Source: Exiguobacterium sp. RIT594
Lineage (GTDB): Bacteria; Bacillota; Bacilli; Exiguobacteriales; Exiguobacteriaceae
Assembly: GCF_003339585.1 (NCBI RefSeq)
Contig: NZ_QPKF01000001.1
Coordinates: forward strand, 186,001 to 250,000
Reading direction: 5' to 3'
DNA: 64,000 nt
The notes below the pieces were generated by a model that was not told where the DNA came from, searched no databases, and saw only the letters and a list, made by a program, of their open reading frames with translations. Made by a program: the position numbers and the translations under genes. Of the stretch, positions 30,011-40,047 are shown one piece after another (positions within the stretch are counted from its first letter, which is position 1; every line of letters starts with the position of its first letter).

Positions 30011-30667
30011 ATGATTCAAACGATTCTCTTTGATCTCGACGGGACGTTGATTGATACGAATCCCCTCATTTTAAAAAGTTTTGCCCATACGCTCGATTAT
30101 TATTATCCGGACCGGACGTTTACGGAAGCAGAACTGCTTCCGTTCATCGGACCGACGCTTGAAAAGTCATTTTCAGAAATGAACGCGGACCAGTGGAAAG
30201 AGATGGTCGCGTTTTACCGGAGTTACAACATCGCGATGCATGACGCACTTGTTCTTGAGTATCCGGGTGTTCTCGACGGATTACGCCGATTGAAGGAACA
30301 AGGCTACAAGATGGCGATTGTCACGTCGAAGAGTCGCCGCGTCGCGTTAAAAGGAATCGAACTGTTTGGACTTTCCCATCTGTTTGACGCGGTCATCGCG
30401 GCAGATGATGTGACGGAAGAGAAACCGGCTGTCGAACCGTTTGAAAAGGCGATGGCATTACTCGGTTCGACACGCGAAGAAACGATCATGGTCGGTGACA
30501 ATGATACGGACATCCACGGCGGAAAGAATGCCGGTCTGAAAACCGTTGCCGTCGGCTGGGCGATTAAAGGACGTCCGTATCTCGAAGCATTGGAACCGGA
30601 TGTCATCATCGATTCGATGGAACAGTTGAGTGACTGGATCGAGGCCGAAAATGCCAAGGCGGACTGA
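30011..30667 (+). CDS. ppaX: Pyrophosphatase PpaX (HAD family)
   Basis: A 218-residue HAD hydrolase. Motif [10 protein letters not shown] at the N terminus, motif II in IVTSKSRR, and motif III/IV in [16 protein letters not shown]. In Bacillus PpaX hydrolyses pyrophosphate released by the HPr-Ser-P phosphorylase reaction of HprK/P, and sits in the same hprK-lgt cluster. ATG 30011 has GGGAGG upstream; the longer frame start at 29963 lies within lgt. It overlaps the next gene by 17 bases. Confidence 0.93.
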   Translation: MIQTILFDLDGTLIDTNPLILKSFAHTLDYYYPDRTFTEAELLPFIGPTLEKSFSEMNADQWKEMVAFYRSYNIAMHDALVLEYPGVLDGLRRLKEQGYKMAIVTSKSRRVALKGIELFGLSHLFDAVIAADDVTEEKPAVEPFEKAMALLGSTREETIMVGDNDTDIHGGKNAGLKTVAVGWAIKGRPYLEALEPDVIIDSMEQLSDWIEAENAKAD

Positions 30668-31133
30668 CCGGTATCACGTCGGGTCAACGAACCCGCTTTG
30701 GCATATGTACCGGACGGTGTCGTTCTTCAAAGTGATGTGGTGTTTTACGATCATCACGATCGGCCGGTTCTCACCGTCGCTTCGTTTCAAGAACAGTCTC
30801 TACCGGACGTGTTTACGGATGAAAATCGGTGACCGGACGGCACTCGCTCTGATGGTCATGCCGGATACGATGTTCCCGGAACGGATTACGATCGGCTCCA
30901 ATACGATCATCGGCTTTAATACGACGATTCTTTGTCACGAATATTTGACGACGGAATACCGGATCGGCAACGTGACAATCGGAAATGATGTGTTGATTGG
31001 CGCGAACGTGACGATTTTACCCGGTGTGACAATCGGGGACGGTGCGATGGTCGGAGCCGGTTCCGTCGTCCATCGGGATATTCTGCCCGGAGAACGGGTG
31101 TCGAGTCAGCCGCTCCGCCGGCACGAAATGTGA
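30651..31133 (+). CDS. Left-handed beta-helix acetyltransferase (YvoF-like)
   Basis: A 160-residue protein whose C-terminal two-thirds are hexapeptide repeats ([43 protein letters not shown]), the fold of acyltransferases such as maltose/galactoside acetyltransferase. The N-terminal part ([40 protein letters not shown]) matches Bacillus YvoF, which lies in the same place. Substrate unknown. Start chosen at ATG 30651 inside the end of ppaX. Confidence 0.87.
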   Translation: MPRRTDRYHVGSTNPLWHMYRTVSFFKVMWCFTIITIGRFSPSLRFKNSLYRTCLRMKIGDRTALALMVMPDTMFPERITIGSNTIIGFNTTILCHEYLTTEYRIGNVTIGNDVLIGANVTILPGVTIGDGAMVGAGSVVHRDILPGERVSSQPLRRHEM

Positions 31134-31162
31134 CGAAAATGTGAGAGGAAGGAGAGGACGAG

Positions 31163-31543
31163 ATGAATCAAATCCGCTTTACGTACAAAACAGGAAAGTA
31201 TTTCGGAAGATTATTTGCCGAACGTCCGCAAGGATTGGTCGTCGAGGTACTGGCCGTCGAGAAACACCCGATTCAAGGTGACTTGCACAATCCGAATCAG
31301 GTCGACGTGCCGCTCTTCCATGTCCGTACTGCCTTACACCCGCACGAAAAAGTAACGGTTGCTCCCGGTGTCGTTTATGCCTATGAAGGCGAGATTCCGA
31401 GCTACGCCGAAAGCTTACGCCAAGCGTTCGATAAAGAAGTTGAACGATTGAATGGACAAAACCCGCAAGCGGATGCTTTCGTACAAAAATGCTTGGAGAA
31501 TTACAAGGAACTGGAATCGATTTATGCGAAACGTTGGGGATAA
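31163..31543 (+). CDS. kapB: KapB family protein (kinase-associated protein B)
   Basis: A 126-residue protein with the KapB pattern: YKTGKYFGRL near the N terminus, VEVLAVEKHPIQGDLHNPNQ near 27-46, FHVRTALHPHEKVTV and a final YEGEIPSYAESLRQA segment. In Bacillus KapB is a lipoprotein needed for the sporulation kinase KinB. Here no signal peptide or lipobox is visible, so the product should stay in the cytoplasm. It therefore probably has a different role. Ribosome site GGAAGGAGAGG precedes the ATG. The 3' end overlaps the terminator hairpin. Confidence 0.8.
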   Translation: MNQIRFTYKTGKYFGRLFAERPQGLVVEVLAVEKHPIQGDLHNPNQVDVPLFHVRTALHPHEKVTVAPGVVYAYEGEIPSYAESLRQAFDKEVERLNGQNPQADAFVQKCLENYKELESIYAKRWG

Positions 31544-31559
31544 ACCCCGGCGTTTTTTT
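31531..31559 (+). terminator. Terminator of the hprK-kapB cluster
   Basis: Nine-base arms (31531-31539 and 31545-31553, two G-U pairs) overlap the kapB stop codon; seven T follow. Confidence 0.88.
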
Positions 31560-31562
31560 CTG

Positions 31563-31591
31563 TTGCAACGGTTTCCGAGATAGGTTATTCT
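31563..31591 (+). promoter_or_regulatory. Promoter of the TPR gene
   Basis: TTGCAA (31563-31568), 17 bases, TATTCT (31586-31591), just after the upstream terminator and about 45 bases before the next start codon. Confidence 0.6.
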
Positions 31592-31639
31592 TGTCTCTGC
31601 AACTACGAAACCAGATTTAGATCTATGGGGGCTTGAATC

Positions 31640-33124
31640 ATGATGGAATTAACTGAATACAAAGCAGACCCCTTTGCGATTACAACGCGCCAAGCGGAGC
31701 TTTTTTATTTCCGCGGACGGAAGGCGCACCGGGAAGGGCGACTGGAAGAGGCGGTTTATCACCTTGATGAAGCAACGACGCTTCAGCCGAGTGATGTCCG
31801 TTATCTTTTACGTTACGCTCGTGTTTTGTTCGAGACAGGCGAAATCAATCATGCCAATGATGTCTTGAAACAAGTGCGGACGCTCGACCAGTCAAATACC
31901 GAATCATTATTTTATTTAGCGAATAACTACGCGCATGTCTCCTTATATGAAGAGGCGAAAAATTATGCGCTTGAATATTTATCCAGTGCACCAAACGGGA
32001 AACACGCAGAGGCATCGGCCGCGCTCGTGGAATTAATCGATCTCGAACAAGAGATGGAAGATGACGATGAGGATGAATTGATTCGTTTACATGCTCAGGC
32101 ACAACGTCAAATCGACAAAGGGATGCTCTTTGCGGCGCAGGAAACGCTCGAATCCCTGATCGTCCAGTACCCGACCTTCTGGCCGGCCTACAACAATCTT
32201 GCCATCGTCGAGTTTTACCTCGGAGAAAATGACCGGGCGTTTGCTTCACTGGAACAGGTCCTCGATGGAAATCCGGGAAACTTGCATGCTCTCTGTAACA
32301 CGCTCGTGCTGTTGCATGAGATGGGACAGGATGAAGAAGCACACCGGTTGTCGAACAAACTCGAGCACGTCCGCTCCTTCAACCTTGAGACGCGCTACAA
32401 GGTCGCGTCAACGCTTGCGATCATCGGTCGTCACGATTTGGCCTACGAAGAACTGAAGTTACTGGAACGCCGCGGTTACCGTGGAGACCCGTTGTTCGGA
32501 CACTGGCTGTCGATCTCAGCTTTCAAGACGGGACACGTCGAAGAAGCAGCTGCGTTCCTTCAATCAGAAGAAGCGCAAAGTATGCGGGAAGAACAGGAAG
32601 CTTACGACATCCGTCATAACCTTCAGTTCCGCTCGGCCTTGATCCAAGCCTTGAAGACGGAAGACGACGTCTCACGGATTTTTACGGCGTTGTTACTCGG
32701 CAAGCTGAACGATGAAGAAGCCAAGCTCGCATTATCGATGATGCCGGAAGTAACGGATCATCCGGACGTCCTCCTGCTGACGGAACAAATCATTCATGAG
32801 ATGAAAGGGGAGCACGACGTCGTCGATGCCCGGATTCACCGTGCCTTGATGACGATTCGTCTGGCGGAACGATTCGTCTCGGATGAAGAACGGATGAGCC
32901 TCGAAGGTGATTTTTACGAACGGTTTGCGCGACTCGTTTTAAGCGGTGAGACGTTTGATTCGGTCGAACAGTCGGCTGCGGCTCTGATTTATTTATTCCA
33001 CGATGTCCGTGACGGCATGTTGATTGAAGACTGTGCGGCACTCGTTCACGTTTCCTTTGATGATGCGGCAGCAGCGATCCGTTCCTATCAACGCGTTTTG
33101 AACCCGGCTCGTGCAAAGTGTTAG
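31640..33124 (+). CDS. TPR repeat protein (YvcD-like)
   Basis: A 494-residue soluble protein built of helical repeats, with clear TPR units such as FYFRGRKAHREGRLEEAVYH and LLRYARVLFETGEINHANDV, and a run of acidic residues (EQEMEDDDEDELI) near 135-147 splitting two repeat blocks. TPR proteins are scaffolds for protein contact; no enzyme domain is seen. Location immediately before trxB is that of Bacillus yvcD. Function unknown. Confidence 0.85.
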   Translation: MMELTEYKADPFAITTRQAELFYFRGRKAHREGRLEEAVYHLDEATTLQPSDVRYLLRYARVLFETGEINHANDVLKQVRTLDQSNTESLFYLANNYAHVSLYEEAKNYALEYLSSAPNGKHAEASAALVELIDLEQEMEDDDEDELIRLHAQAQRQIDKGMLFAAQETLESLIVQYPTFWPAYNNLAIVEFYLGENDRAFASLEQVLDGNPGNLHALCNTLVLLHEMGQDEEAHRLSNKLEHVRSFNLETRYKVASTLAIIGRHDLAYEELKLLERRGYRGDPLFGHWLSISAFKTGHVEEAAAFLQSEEAQSMREEQEAYDIRHNLQFRSALIQALKTEDDVSRIFTALLLGKLNDEEAKLALSMMPEVTDHPDVLLLTEQIIHEMKGEHDVVDARIHRALMTIRLAERFVSDEERMSLEGDFYERFARLVLSGETFDSVEQSAAALIYLFHDVRDGMLIEDCAALVHVSFDDAAAAIRSYQRVLNPARAKC

Positions 33125-34147
<1,023 letters not shown>

Positions 34148-34155
34148 TTCAAGAT

Positions 34156-34199
34156 CCAGCTTGGTTGGGAAGCTCTTCCATCAAGCTGGCTCTTTTTTT
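34156..34199 (+). terminator. trxB terminator
   Basis: CCAGCTTG (34156-34163) pairs with CAAGCTGG (34182-34189) and the inner bases also pair; seven T follow. Confidence 0.88.
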
Positions 34200-34200
34200 A

Positions 34201-34209
34201 TGTTATACT
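34201..34209 (+). promoter_or_regulatory. rapZ-yvcK-whiA promoter (extended -10)
   Basis: TGTTATACT is an extended -10 directly after the trxB T-run, about 50 bases before rapZ. The matching -35 position would be inside the terminator hairpin. Confidence 0.5.
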
Positions 34210-34259
34210 GAAACGAGAGTAAAAAATACACACGGAACTGTTGTCTGGAGGGCGAAGAG

Positions 34260-35129
34260 ATGGAACAGAATCAACCGCAACTGGTCATCATTACAGGAAT
34301 GAGTGGCGCCGGAAAAACGGTCGCAATGAACAGCTTTGAAGACTTGGGCTATTTTTGTGTCGACAATTTACCGCCGACGTTATTGCCACAATTGATTGAA
34401 GTGATTGGGCAGGTGCGTCCGAAAATCGCCGTTGCCATCGATACACGGGCTCGTGATTTCATTGACAGCTTCTTTGTCGTCTATGAAGATTTGAAGAAAA
34501 CGAATCTGCAAATCCGGATGTTGTATCTGGATGCCCGCAATGATGTACTCGTCCGCCGGTATAAAGAATCCCGCCGGTCGCATCCGCTCGCACCGACGGC
34601 TTCGCCGTTGATCGGCATCGAACGGGAACGGACATTGCTCGAAGGGTTCCGCGATAAAGCCCAGTTGCTGATGGATACGAGTGACATCAAACCGCTCGCC
34701 TTAAAGGAACGGATTTTAAAAGAGTTTACCGAAGGGGAACGGATTCCGTTCACCGTCAACGTCATGTCGTTCGGATTTAAGCACGGCCTGCCGCTCGACG
34801 CTGATCTCGTCTTCGATTTACGTTTCTTACCGAACCCGTTTTACATTCCGGAACTCCGACCGAAGACCGGTCTCGATCTTGAAGTCTCGTCGTACGTCAT
34901 GCAGTGGCCGGAAGCGAAGCTGTTTTATAAAAAGCTCGTCGACATGCTCGAATTCCTGATTCCCCAGTATGAGCGGGAAGGAAAATCACAGCTCGTCGTC
35001 GCGCTCGGCTGTACCGGCGGCAAACACCGGTCGATTACGTTTGCCGAAGCGATCAGTAAAGAGTTTAAGAACCAATACCATATCGTGACGAATCACCGGG
35101 ATTATGTCCACGCGAAGGAGGAGAAATAA
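34260..35129 (+). CDS. rapZ: Nucleotide-binding protein RapZ/YvcJ
   Basis: A 289-residue P-loop protein. Walker A is GMSGAGKT near residue 14, then the conserved [16 protein letters not shown], and in the C-terminal half [14 protein letters not shown], both signatures of the YvcJ/RapZ family. In E. coli RapZ is an RNA-binding adaptor for RNase E; in Bacillus YvcJ affects competence. Ribosome site GGAGGGCG precedes the ATG. Stop and next start overlap as TAATG, as part of the rapZ-yvcK-whiA unit seen across Firmicutes. Confidence 0.95.
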
Positions 35130-36127
35130 TGAAATGGGAACGAAAAGTCGTCGCCATCGGCGGAGGAACGGGCCTATCGACTCTCTTGCGCGGGTTAAAA
35201 CACTATCCGCTTGATATCACGGCCATCGTCACCGTCGCCGACGACGGGGGCAGTTCCGGCCGTCTGCGGACAGAGTTTAACATGCTACCACCGGGCGATA
35301 TCCGGAACGTCATCGTTTCGCTCTCGAAATCGGAGACACTGATGGACCGGATCATGCAGTACCGCTTTGAGACGGGAGAAGGGCTGCACGGTCACTCACT
35401 CGGTAATTTGATGCTGACGGCAGCGACGCAACTCTGTAACGGCTCCTTCGTCGAAGCGATCGGTGTCATGGGACAACTCTTGAATGCCGAAGGGAAAGTC
35501 TATCCGGCGACGGAACGGACGATTACGTTATGTGCCGAGTTTGAAGACGGAACGATTGTCAAAGGAGAATCGCTGATTCCGAAAGTCGGCAAAGTCATCG
35601 AGCGGATTTTTCTCGAGGAAGAGGATGTCCGTCCGGTTCCGGAAGCGATTCAGGCGATTCTCGATGCCGACGTCATCGTCCTCGGTCCCGGCAGTCTCTA
35701 TACGAGTGTCATTCCGAACGTCCTGATTGAGGAAATCCGGGACGCCATCAGTCAATCGCTTGCGCCGGTCGTCTATATTTGTAACGTCATGACGCAACCG
35801 GGTGAGACGACGGCCTTTACGGCAAATGATCACTTGAATGTGTTGGAACGATTCCTCGGTAAAGGGGTGATTGATACAATCATCGTCAACAACGAATCGA
35901 TTGATGTCAGTTATCTGCGGAAGTATCAAAAGGATCATGCCGACATCGTGACCTATGATGAATCAAGTTTTGAAGAAGCAGGAATTGAAGTACTCGCGGA
36001 CGATATCGTGGATTATAACCACCACTTCATCCGTCATGACTCAGATGCTGTCGCAAGCCTCGTCATGCGGAAAGTTCTATCCATCCGACGTGTGCGTCAA
36101 TTCGAAGGGAAGGAGGAACTGACGTGA
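35129..36127 (+). CDS. yvcK: Gluconeogenesis/cell-shape factor YvcK
   Basis: A 332-residue protein of the CofD/YvcK family, with [19 protein letters not shown] at the N terminus, [13 protein letters not shown], and [11 protein letters not shown]. In Bacillus it binds UDP-sugars and is needed for normal morphology on gluconeogenic carbon sources. The start overlaps the rapZ stop (TAATG) with AGGAGGAG upstream, and the stop overlaps the whiA start (GTGA). Confidence 0.95.
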   Translation: MKWERKVVAIGGGTGLSTLLRGLKHYPLDITAIVTVADDGGSSGRLRTEFNMLPPGDIRNVIVSLSKSETLMDRIMQYRFETGEGLHGHSLGNLMLTAATQLCNGSFVEAIGVMGQLLNAEGKVYPATERTITLCAEFEDGTIVKGESLIPKVGKVIERIFLEEEDVRPVPEAIQAILDADVIVLGPGSLYTSVIPNVLIEEIRDAISQSLAPVVYICNVMTQPGETTAFTANDHLNVLERFLGKGVIDTIIVNNESIDVSYLRKYQKDHADIVTYDESSFEEAGIEVLADDIVDYNHHFIRHDSDAVASLVMRKVLSIRRVRQFEGKEELT

Positions 36128-37080
36128 GTTTTGCATCAGAAGTCAAAAAAGAGTTAACGCAAATCGCGATCACCGATCATGAAATGAAGGCGGAACTTGC
36201 TGCCTTGGCCCGGATGAATGGAGCGATCTCATTTGGACTCGGACGTGGACTGACACTGGATATCTCGACGGAAAACGCATCGATTGCCCGCCGTATTTAT
36301 TCCTTGCTCAAACGGGCCTATGCCGTCCATCTGGATTTACTTGTCCGGAAAAAAATGCGTCTGAAGAAAAATAATGTCTATATCGTCCGCGTCAAACAAC
36401 AGGCGGATAAGATTTTACAAGACCTTGGTATTTTAGGGGAAGGGTTTACGATGATCCGTTCGATCAGTAATTCGATCGTCAACGACGAACGGCGTGCACG
36501 GGCCTATCTGCGCGGTGCCTTTTTAGCCGGAGGCTCGTTGAACAATCCGGCGACGTCTTCGTACCATTTGGAAATCTTCAGTCTGTACGAAGAACATAAT
36601 GCTGCCTTACGCAGCCTGACGAATCAATTTGATTTGAATGCAAAAGCGATTGAACGGAAAAAAGGACATATTCTCTACATCAAGGAAAGTGAGAAGATTT
36701 CTGATTTTCTGAAGCTCGTCGGGGCGACGTATTCGATGTTACGGTTTGAGGATGTCCGGATTTTAAAAGATATGCGGAATTCGGTCAACCGGCTCGTCAA
36801 CTGTGAGACGGCGAACCTCAACAAAACCGTCGGGGCGGCGTTACGCCAGGTCGAGAACATTAAGTTTCTCGAACGGACGGTCGGACTTGATGTCTTGCCG
36901 GACAAATTAAGAGAAATCGCCATCTTGCGGGTGACACATCAAGACGTAACCTTACAGGAACTCGGTGAGATGGTCGAGAGTGGTTCCATCTCGAAATCCG
37001 GGATCAATCATCGATTGCGCAAGATTGATCAAATTGCGGATAAAATCCGAAACGGCGAGTCGATGACCGGGGCTCTTTAG
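36124..37080 (+). CDS. whiA: DNA-binding protein WhiA
   Basis: A 318-residue WhiA. The N-terminal two thirds form the LAGLIDADG-type fold ([33 protein letters not shown]) and the C terminus a helix-turn-helix ([20 protein letters not shown]). In Bacillus WhiA supports cell division and chromosome segregation. The GTG start overlaps the yvcK stop and has AAGGAGG upstream. Confidence 0.95.
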   Translation: MSFASEVKKELTQIAITDHEMKAELAALARMNGAISFGLGRGLTLDISTENASIARRIYSLLKRAYAVHLDLLVRKKMRLKKNNVYIVRVKQQADKILQDLGILGEGFTMIRSISNSIVNDERRARAYLRGAFLAGGSLNNPATSSYHLEIFSLYEEHNAALRSLTNQFDLNAKAIERKKGHILYIKESEKISDFLKLVGATYSMLRFEDVRILKDMRNSVNRLVNCETANLNKTVGAALRQVENIKFLERTVGLDVLPDKLREIAILRVTHQDVTLQELGEMVESGSISKSGINHRLRKIDQIADKIRNGESMTGAL

Positions 37081-37088
37081 GGAGTAAC

Positions 37089-37117
37089 TTGCGAGATGAA
37101 CCATAGTCTACTATAAT
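37089..37117 (+). promoter_or_regulatory. Promoter of the small gene at 37162
   Basis: TTGCGA (37089-37094), 17 bases, consensus TATAAT (37112-37117). Confidence 0.75.
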
Positions 37118-37161
37118 ATATAGTCGATGCAACTAAATGTTCGAATTAAGGAGTTTTTGAA

Positions 37162-37398
37162 ATGGCTAATGAGAAAAAACGTATTTCGCTGACAGTTGAT
37201 GCGAAGTTTGATGAAGTGCTTACGAAAAAAGCGAAAACGATCGGTGTACCAAAAAGTACGCTCGTCGCCTTTGCGACATCGTTGTTCCTAAAACAATTGC
37301 AGGCGGAAGAAGAACTTTCACCTCATGCGAACGGAATCTACACATTGATTCGCGAAAACCACGATATCGTATCTGATATCACAGATTTGATCGACTAA
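37162..37398 (+). CDS. Small ribbon-helix-helix-like protein
   Basis: A 78-residue protein, start supported by TAAGGAG 8-9 bases upstream. The first 50 residues (KKRISLTVDAKFDEVLTKKA, then KTIGVPKSTLVAFATSLFL) have the strand-helix-helix pattern of Arc/MetJ-type DNA-binding proteins; the tail (LIRENHDIVSDITDLID) is acidic. It has its own consensus promoter and a weak terminator, so it is independently expressed. Partner gene for a toxin is not visible. Family assignment is by pattern only. Confidence 0.7.
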   Translation: MANEKKRISLTVDAKFDEVLTKKAKTIGVPKSTLVAFATSLFLKQLQAEEELSPHANGIYTLIRENHDIVSDITDLID

Positions 37399-37421
37399 AC
37401 AACAGGGATCTCTGTTCTGTG

Positions 37422-37463
37422 TCTGTTCCGAGAGGGGCGGGCAACGGACGGAGGTCTTTTTTT
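37422..37463 (+). terminator. Probable terminator of the small gene
   Basis: A seven-base imperfect stem (37422-37428 with 37446-37452, two G-U pairs) followed by seven T. Weaker than others in the window. Confidence 0.45.
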
Positions 37464-37471
37464 GTACACAC

Positions 37472-37505
37472 AAAAAAAACCGTCCTCGCAATCTGCGAAG
37501 ACGGT
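37472..37505 (-). terminator. clpP terminator
   Basis: Arms 37479-37490 and 37494-37505 pair on the minus strand (one wobble), then eight T. Confidence 0.9.
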
Positions 37506-37515
37506 CAGGTGAAGA

Positions 37516-38094
37516 TTAAGCACGTTCCATGACGCGGTCGATTAAACCGTAGTCAGCTGCTGCTTGAGCAGACATGAAGTTATCGCGCTCTGTATCACGC
37601 TCGATGACTTCAAGTGGTTGTCCTGTGTTTTCAGCCATGATTTTGTTGAGGTGCTCACGCATTTTGATGATGCGTTCTGCATGGATTTTGATGTCCGATG
37701 CTTGACCTTGTGTACCACCGAGTGGTTGGTGGATCATGATTTCAGCGTTAGGAAGAGCGAAACGTTTTCCTTTAGCGCCGGCTTGGAGCAAGAACGCACC
37801 CATTGAAGCAGCCATTCCGATACAAATTGTTGAAACTTGTGGTTTGATGAAGTTCATCGTATCGTAAATCGCCATACCTGCTGTGATTGAGCCGCCCGGG
37901 CTGTTGATGTAAAGTGAGATTTCTTTATCTGGATCTTCTGCTGCTAGGAAAAGTAACTGGGCAACGACTGAGTTGGCGACGTTGTCGTCAATCGCGCTCC
38001 CGAGAAGGATGATGCGGTCTTTCAGCAAACGGGAATAGATATCGTAAGCACGTTCCCCGCGGTTGGTTTGTTCGATGACTGTTGGAATTAACAT
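37516..38094 (-). CDS. clpP: ATP-dependent Clp protease proteolytic subunit
   Basis: A 192-residue ClpP. Catalytic Ser in [10 protein letters not shown], His in MIHQPLGG and Asp in the [12 protein letters not shown] region complete the triad; the N-terminal processing region [20 protein letters not shown] is typical. It forms the 14-mer chamber used with ClpX/ClpC. The start with GGAGG about 8 bases upstream is chosen over a Met 11 codons earlier. A CtsR operator covers its promoter. Confidence 0.98.
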   Translation of the reverse strand: MLIPTVIEQTNRGERAYDIYSRLLKDRIILLGSAIDDNVANSVVAQLLFLAAEDPDKEISLYINSPGGSITAGMAIYDTMNFIKPQVSTICIGMAASMGAFLLQAGAKGKRFALPNAEIMIHQPLGGTQGQASDIKIHAERIIKMREHLNKIMAENTGQPLEVIERDTERDNFMSAQAAADYGLIDRVMERA

Positions 38095-38144
38095 AGTCTT
38101 TGCCTCCTTATGGTTGGTATGTAGCACATATTCGACTTGTCCTT

Positions 38145-38174
38145 ATCATAATCCTTTGGTCAATATTGGTCAAA
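38145..38174 (-). promoter_or_regulatory. clpP promoter overlapped by a CtsR operator
   Basis: On the minus strand: -35 TTGACC (38173-38168), 17 bases, -10 TATGAT (38150-38145). On the plus strand the tandem heptads GGTCAAT (38158-38164) and GGTCAAA (38168-38174), three bases apart, match the CtsR repeat GGTCAAA-N3-GGTCAAA with one mismatch. The operator covers the -35, consistent with heat-shock repression by CtsR. Confidence 0.85.
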
Positions 38175-38236
38175 AGATACGCTGTTGGTTTTATATATTT
38201 TTCCTGAAACAGTGGCTGCTAAACATATCAGTATAG

Positions 38237-38266
38237 AAAAAAGGCAATACCGTAAACGGCATTGCC
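38237..38266 (-). terminator. tRNA-Arg terminator
   Basis: GGCAATACCGT/ACGGCATTGCC hairpin (38243-38266) with T-run on the minus strand (38242-38237). Confidence 0.85.
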
Positions 38267-38280
38267 TGAAGATTCAAGTA

Positions 38281-38356
38281 TGGTACACCCGGAGAGATTT
38301 GAACTCCCGACACCTGGTACCGGAAACCAGTGCTCTATCCCCTGAGCTACGGGTGC
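38281..38356 (-). tRNA. tRNA-Arg, anticodon CCG
   Basis: 76 bases on the minus strand including an encoded CCA. Acceptor GCACCCG pairs with CGGGTGT (first pair G-U), D-arm GCTC/GAGC, anticodon arm CTGGT-TTCCGGT-ACCAG giving anticodon CCG for CGG codons, and T-arm GGGAG-TTCAAAT-CTCTC. CGG codons are frequent in the genes of this window. Own promoter and terminator flank it. Confidence 0.93.
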
Positions 38357-38378
38357 ATGTAATTACTGAACAATTAAT

Positions 38379-38407
38379 AGTATACCGACATTTTTTCAGA
38401 AAAGCAA
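38379..38407 (-). promoter_or_regulatory. tRNA-Arg promoter
   Basis: Minus strand TTGCTT (38407-38402), 17 bases, TATACT (38384-38379). Confidence 0.75.
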
Positions 38408-38521
38408 TACTAGATTTTCAAGTTTACTGATTTTTTGTCAAAACGTAAGAGACGATTGAATGAAGGTCCATCCTATATAATAGAAGCAGAATCTATTTTA
38501 ACGGGAAAGGGAGGGGAACGG

Positions 38522-39673
38522 ATGGAACAGAGACAGGAACAAGCACAACGTCTCGTGATGTCAGCCGCCCAGTTGTTTCAATTGGCAGTGCTGGAAGAGA
38601 CGCGGGCAGAACTCGAGGAACGATTGTATCGAATCATCCGTCGTGCTACTCGTACTGAACATAATGGAAGAAAAATGATTCCGCCGGATTTAGAGCAGGT
38701 CGCAGTCCGGATTGACTCGTTTGAAGCGGAACTTCTTCAGCAAATACGTTTAGAATCGGTCAGACAGGAAATAGGATATATGGCGGAACAACTCATCATG
38801 TACTTAGACGCGGATGGATTACTCAGAACGACCGACGCACGATTAGCAGTTTTGCTTGACTGTGAGGAGTCGACAATCAAGCAAGCACGACAACTGCTTC
38901 AGCAATGTGAACCGACCGGAATTGCGGCACGCTCGGAAGCGGAGTGTCGCCTGTTGCATGCCATGGAGCTTGAGGAAGACCGTTTGATTGATTTGGTCGC
39001 TGATCTGTCAGACGGGCAATCTCTTACAAACGTCTTGGAAAAGATTAATGACGGGACAGAGCGGAAACAAATGAAGCTACGGATTGAACGGTTACCGAAA
39101 ACCCCACTCTTACCGACATCGACCACGATGACGATCCCGGAAGCCGATGTCGAGTGGGTCGACGGTCAGGTGCAAGTCAACTGGTATGGCTTAACACTTG
39201 ATACGTCCTGGACGGATCTTGAGGAAGCAACACCTTTTTTGAGTGCCTATGAACGACGACGCAAAACCTTGCATTCGATTCTGGACGTTATCATTGCGCG
39301 GCAAATCCGTTGGTTCAAAGGGGAACTTCATTTAGAACCGTTGACGAAAAAAGAAGTCGCCGAACAAACGGGATACCATCCGTCGACGATTGGTCGGGCG
39401 ATTGCCAACAAAACGATCCGGACGGTTCAGGGAACCCTTGAGCTTGAGAATTTTTTTGTATCGAAGACGAAAAGCGGCACATCGAGCTTTTTAATCAAGG
39501 CCCGAATCGCACAATTGATTCAGGAAGCGACCTCGCCGCTGTCGGATCAACAGATCGTCAACCGTCTCGACCTGGAAGGCATCCGGGTCGCAAGACGGAC
39601 AGTCGCGAAGTATCGGGCGGGTCTGTACTTGACCCGGTCCGACATGACGAAACGACGAGAGGCGAATGAATGA
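38522..39673 (+). CDS. rpoN: RNA polymerase sigma-54 factor
   Basis: A 383-residue sigma-54, shorter than Bacillus SigL (about 436). Region I is recognisable though reduced (QRLVMSAAQLFQLAVLEETR). The core-binding region includes GLLRTTDARLAVLLDCEEST, the helix-turn-helix is LTKKEVAEQTGYHPSTIGRA, and the RpoN box near the C terminus reads ARRTVAKYRAG. It directs transcription from -24/-12 promoters with enhancer-binding activators; none is encoded here. ATG 38522 with GGGAGGGG is chosen over an earlier in-frame Met without a ribosome site. It overlaps the glutaredoxin-like gene (ATGA). Confidence 0.92.
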   Translation: MEQRQEQAQRLVMSAAQLFQLAVLEETRAELEERLYRIIRRATRTEHNGRKMIPPDLEQVAVRIDSFEAELLQQIRLESVRQEIGYMAEQLIMYLDADGLLRTTDARLAVLLDCEESTIKQARQLLQQCEPTGIAARSEAECRLLHAMELEEDRLIDLVADLSDGQSLTNVLEKINDGTERKQMKLRIERLPKTPLLPTSTTMTIPEADVEWVDGQVQVNWYGLTLDTSWTDLEEATPFLSAYERRRKTLHSILDVIIARQIRWFKGELHLEPLTKKEVAEQTGYHPSTIGRAIANKTIRTVQGTLELENFFVSKTKSGTSSFLIKARIAQLIQEATSPLSDQQIVNRLDLEGIRVARRTVAKYRAGLYLTRSDMTKRREANE

Positions 39674-39933
39674 TGCCATCAAAAGAACACACGACCTTAA
39701 CACTGTATTCACGTCCCGGATGTACGCTATGTGAGGAAGCCGCCTTCTTACTTGATTTCGTGCTCGATGAATTTCCGGATTGGACATTCGAAGAAGTGAA
39801 CATTGAAGAAGATGCTGCGCTCAGTCTCCGGTTTTTATATGAAATTCCTGTCGTCATGCATCAGTCCGAAATTTGGAGTTATGGCAAATTCGAGACAGAG
39901 GCGATAAGAAACCGCTTACTTGAAAAAAGTTAA
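39670..39933 (+). CDS. Glutaredoxin-like protein
   Basis: An 87-residue thioredoxin-fold protein with the active-site motif CTLC in LYSRPGCTLCEEA and a cis-Pro segment LYEIPVVMH. Such small glutaredoxin-like proteins lie between rpoN or cggR genes in several Bacillales. A redox role is likely, the partner is unknown. The start overlaps the rpoN stop. Confidence 0.85.
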   Translation: MMPSKEHTTLTLYSRPGCTLCEEAAFLLDFVLDEFPDWTFEEVNIEEDAALSLRFLYEIPVVMHQSEIWSYGKFETEAIRNRLLEKS

Positions 39934-39943
39934 AGGGCGAGGC

Positions 39944-39972
39944 TTGAATCCTTGTACGAGGGCTGTTATGAT
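39944..39972 (+). promoter_or_regulatory. cggR-gapA operon promoter
   Basis: TTGAAT (39944-39949), 17 bases, TATGAT (39967-39972) with TG in the extended position. Confidence 0.75.
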
Positions 39973-39986
39973 GAGGATGTACCAAG

Positions 39987-40022
39987 TGGGACAAGATATG
40001 ACACGCGGGACGTAAAGTGTCC
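39987..40022 (+). promoter_or_regulatory. CggR operator
   Basis: CGGGAC-N6-TGTCC (40006-40022) is an exact half of the Bacillus CggR operator; an upstream imperfect copy TGGGAC-N6-TGACA (39987-40003) starts 19 bases before it. The tandem lies just downstream of the promoter, where bound CggR would block elongation until fructose-1,6-bisphosphate is high. Confidence 0.8.
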
Positions 40023-40047
40023 AGCAACTTGAGAGGAGCGGGAATAC

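Noticed and set aside
38185-38430. An 81-codon plus-strand frame across the tRNA
   Set aside because: It crosses the tRNA-Arg gene, its terminator and promoter, and has no ribosome site.
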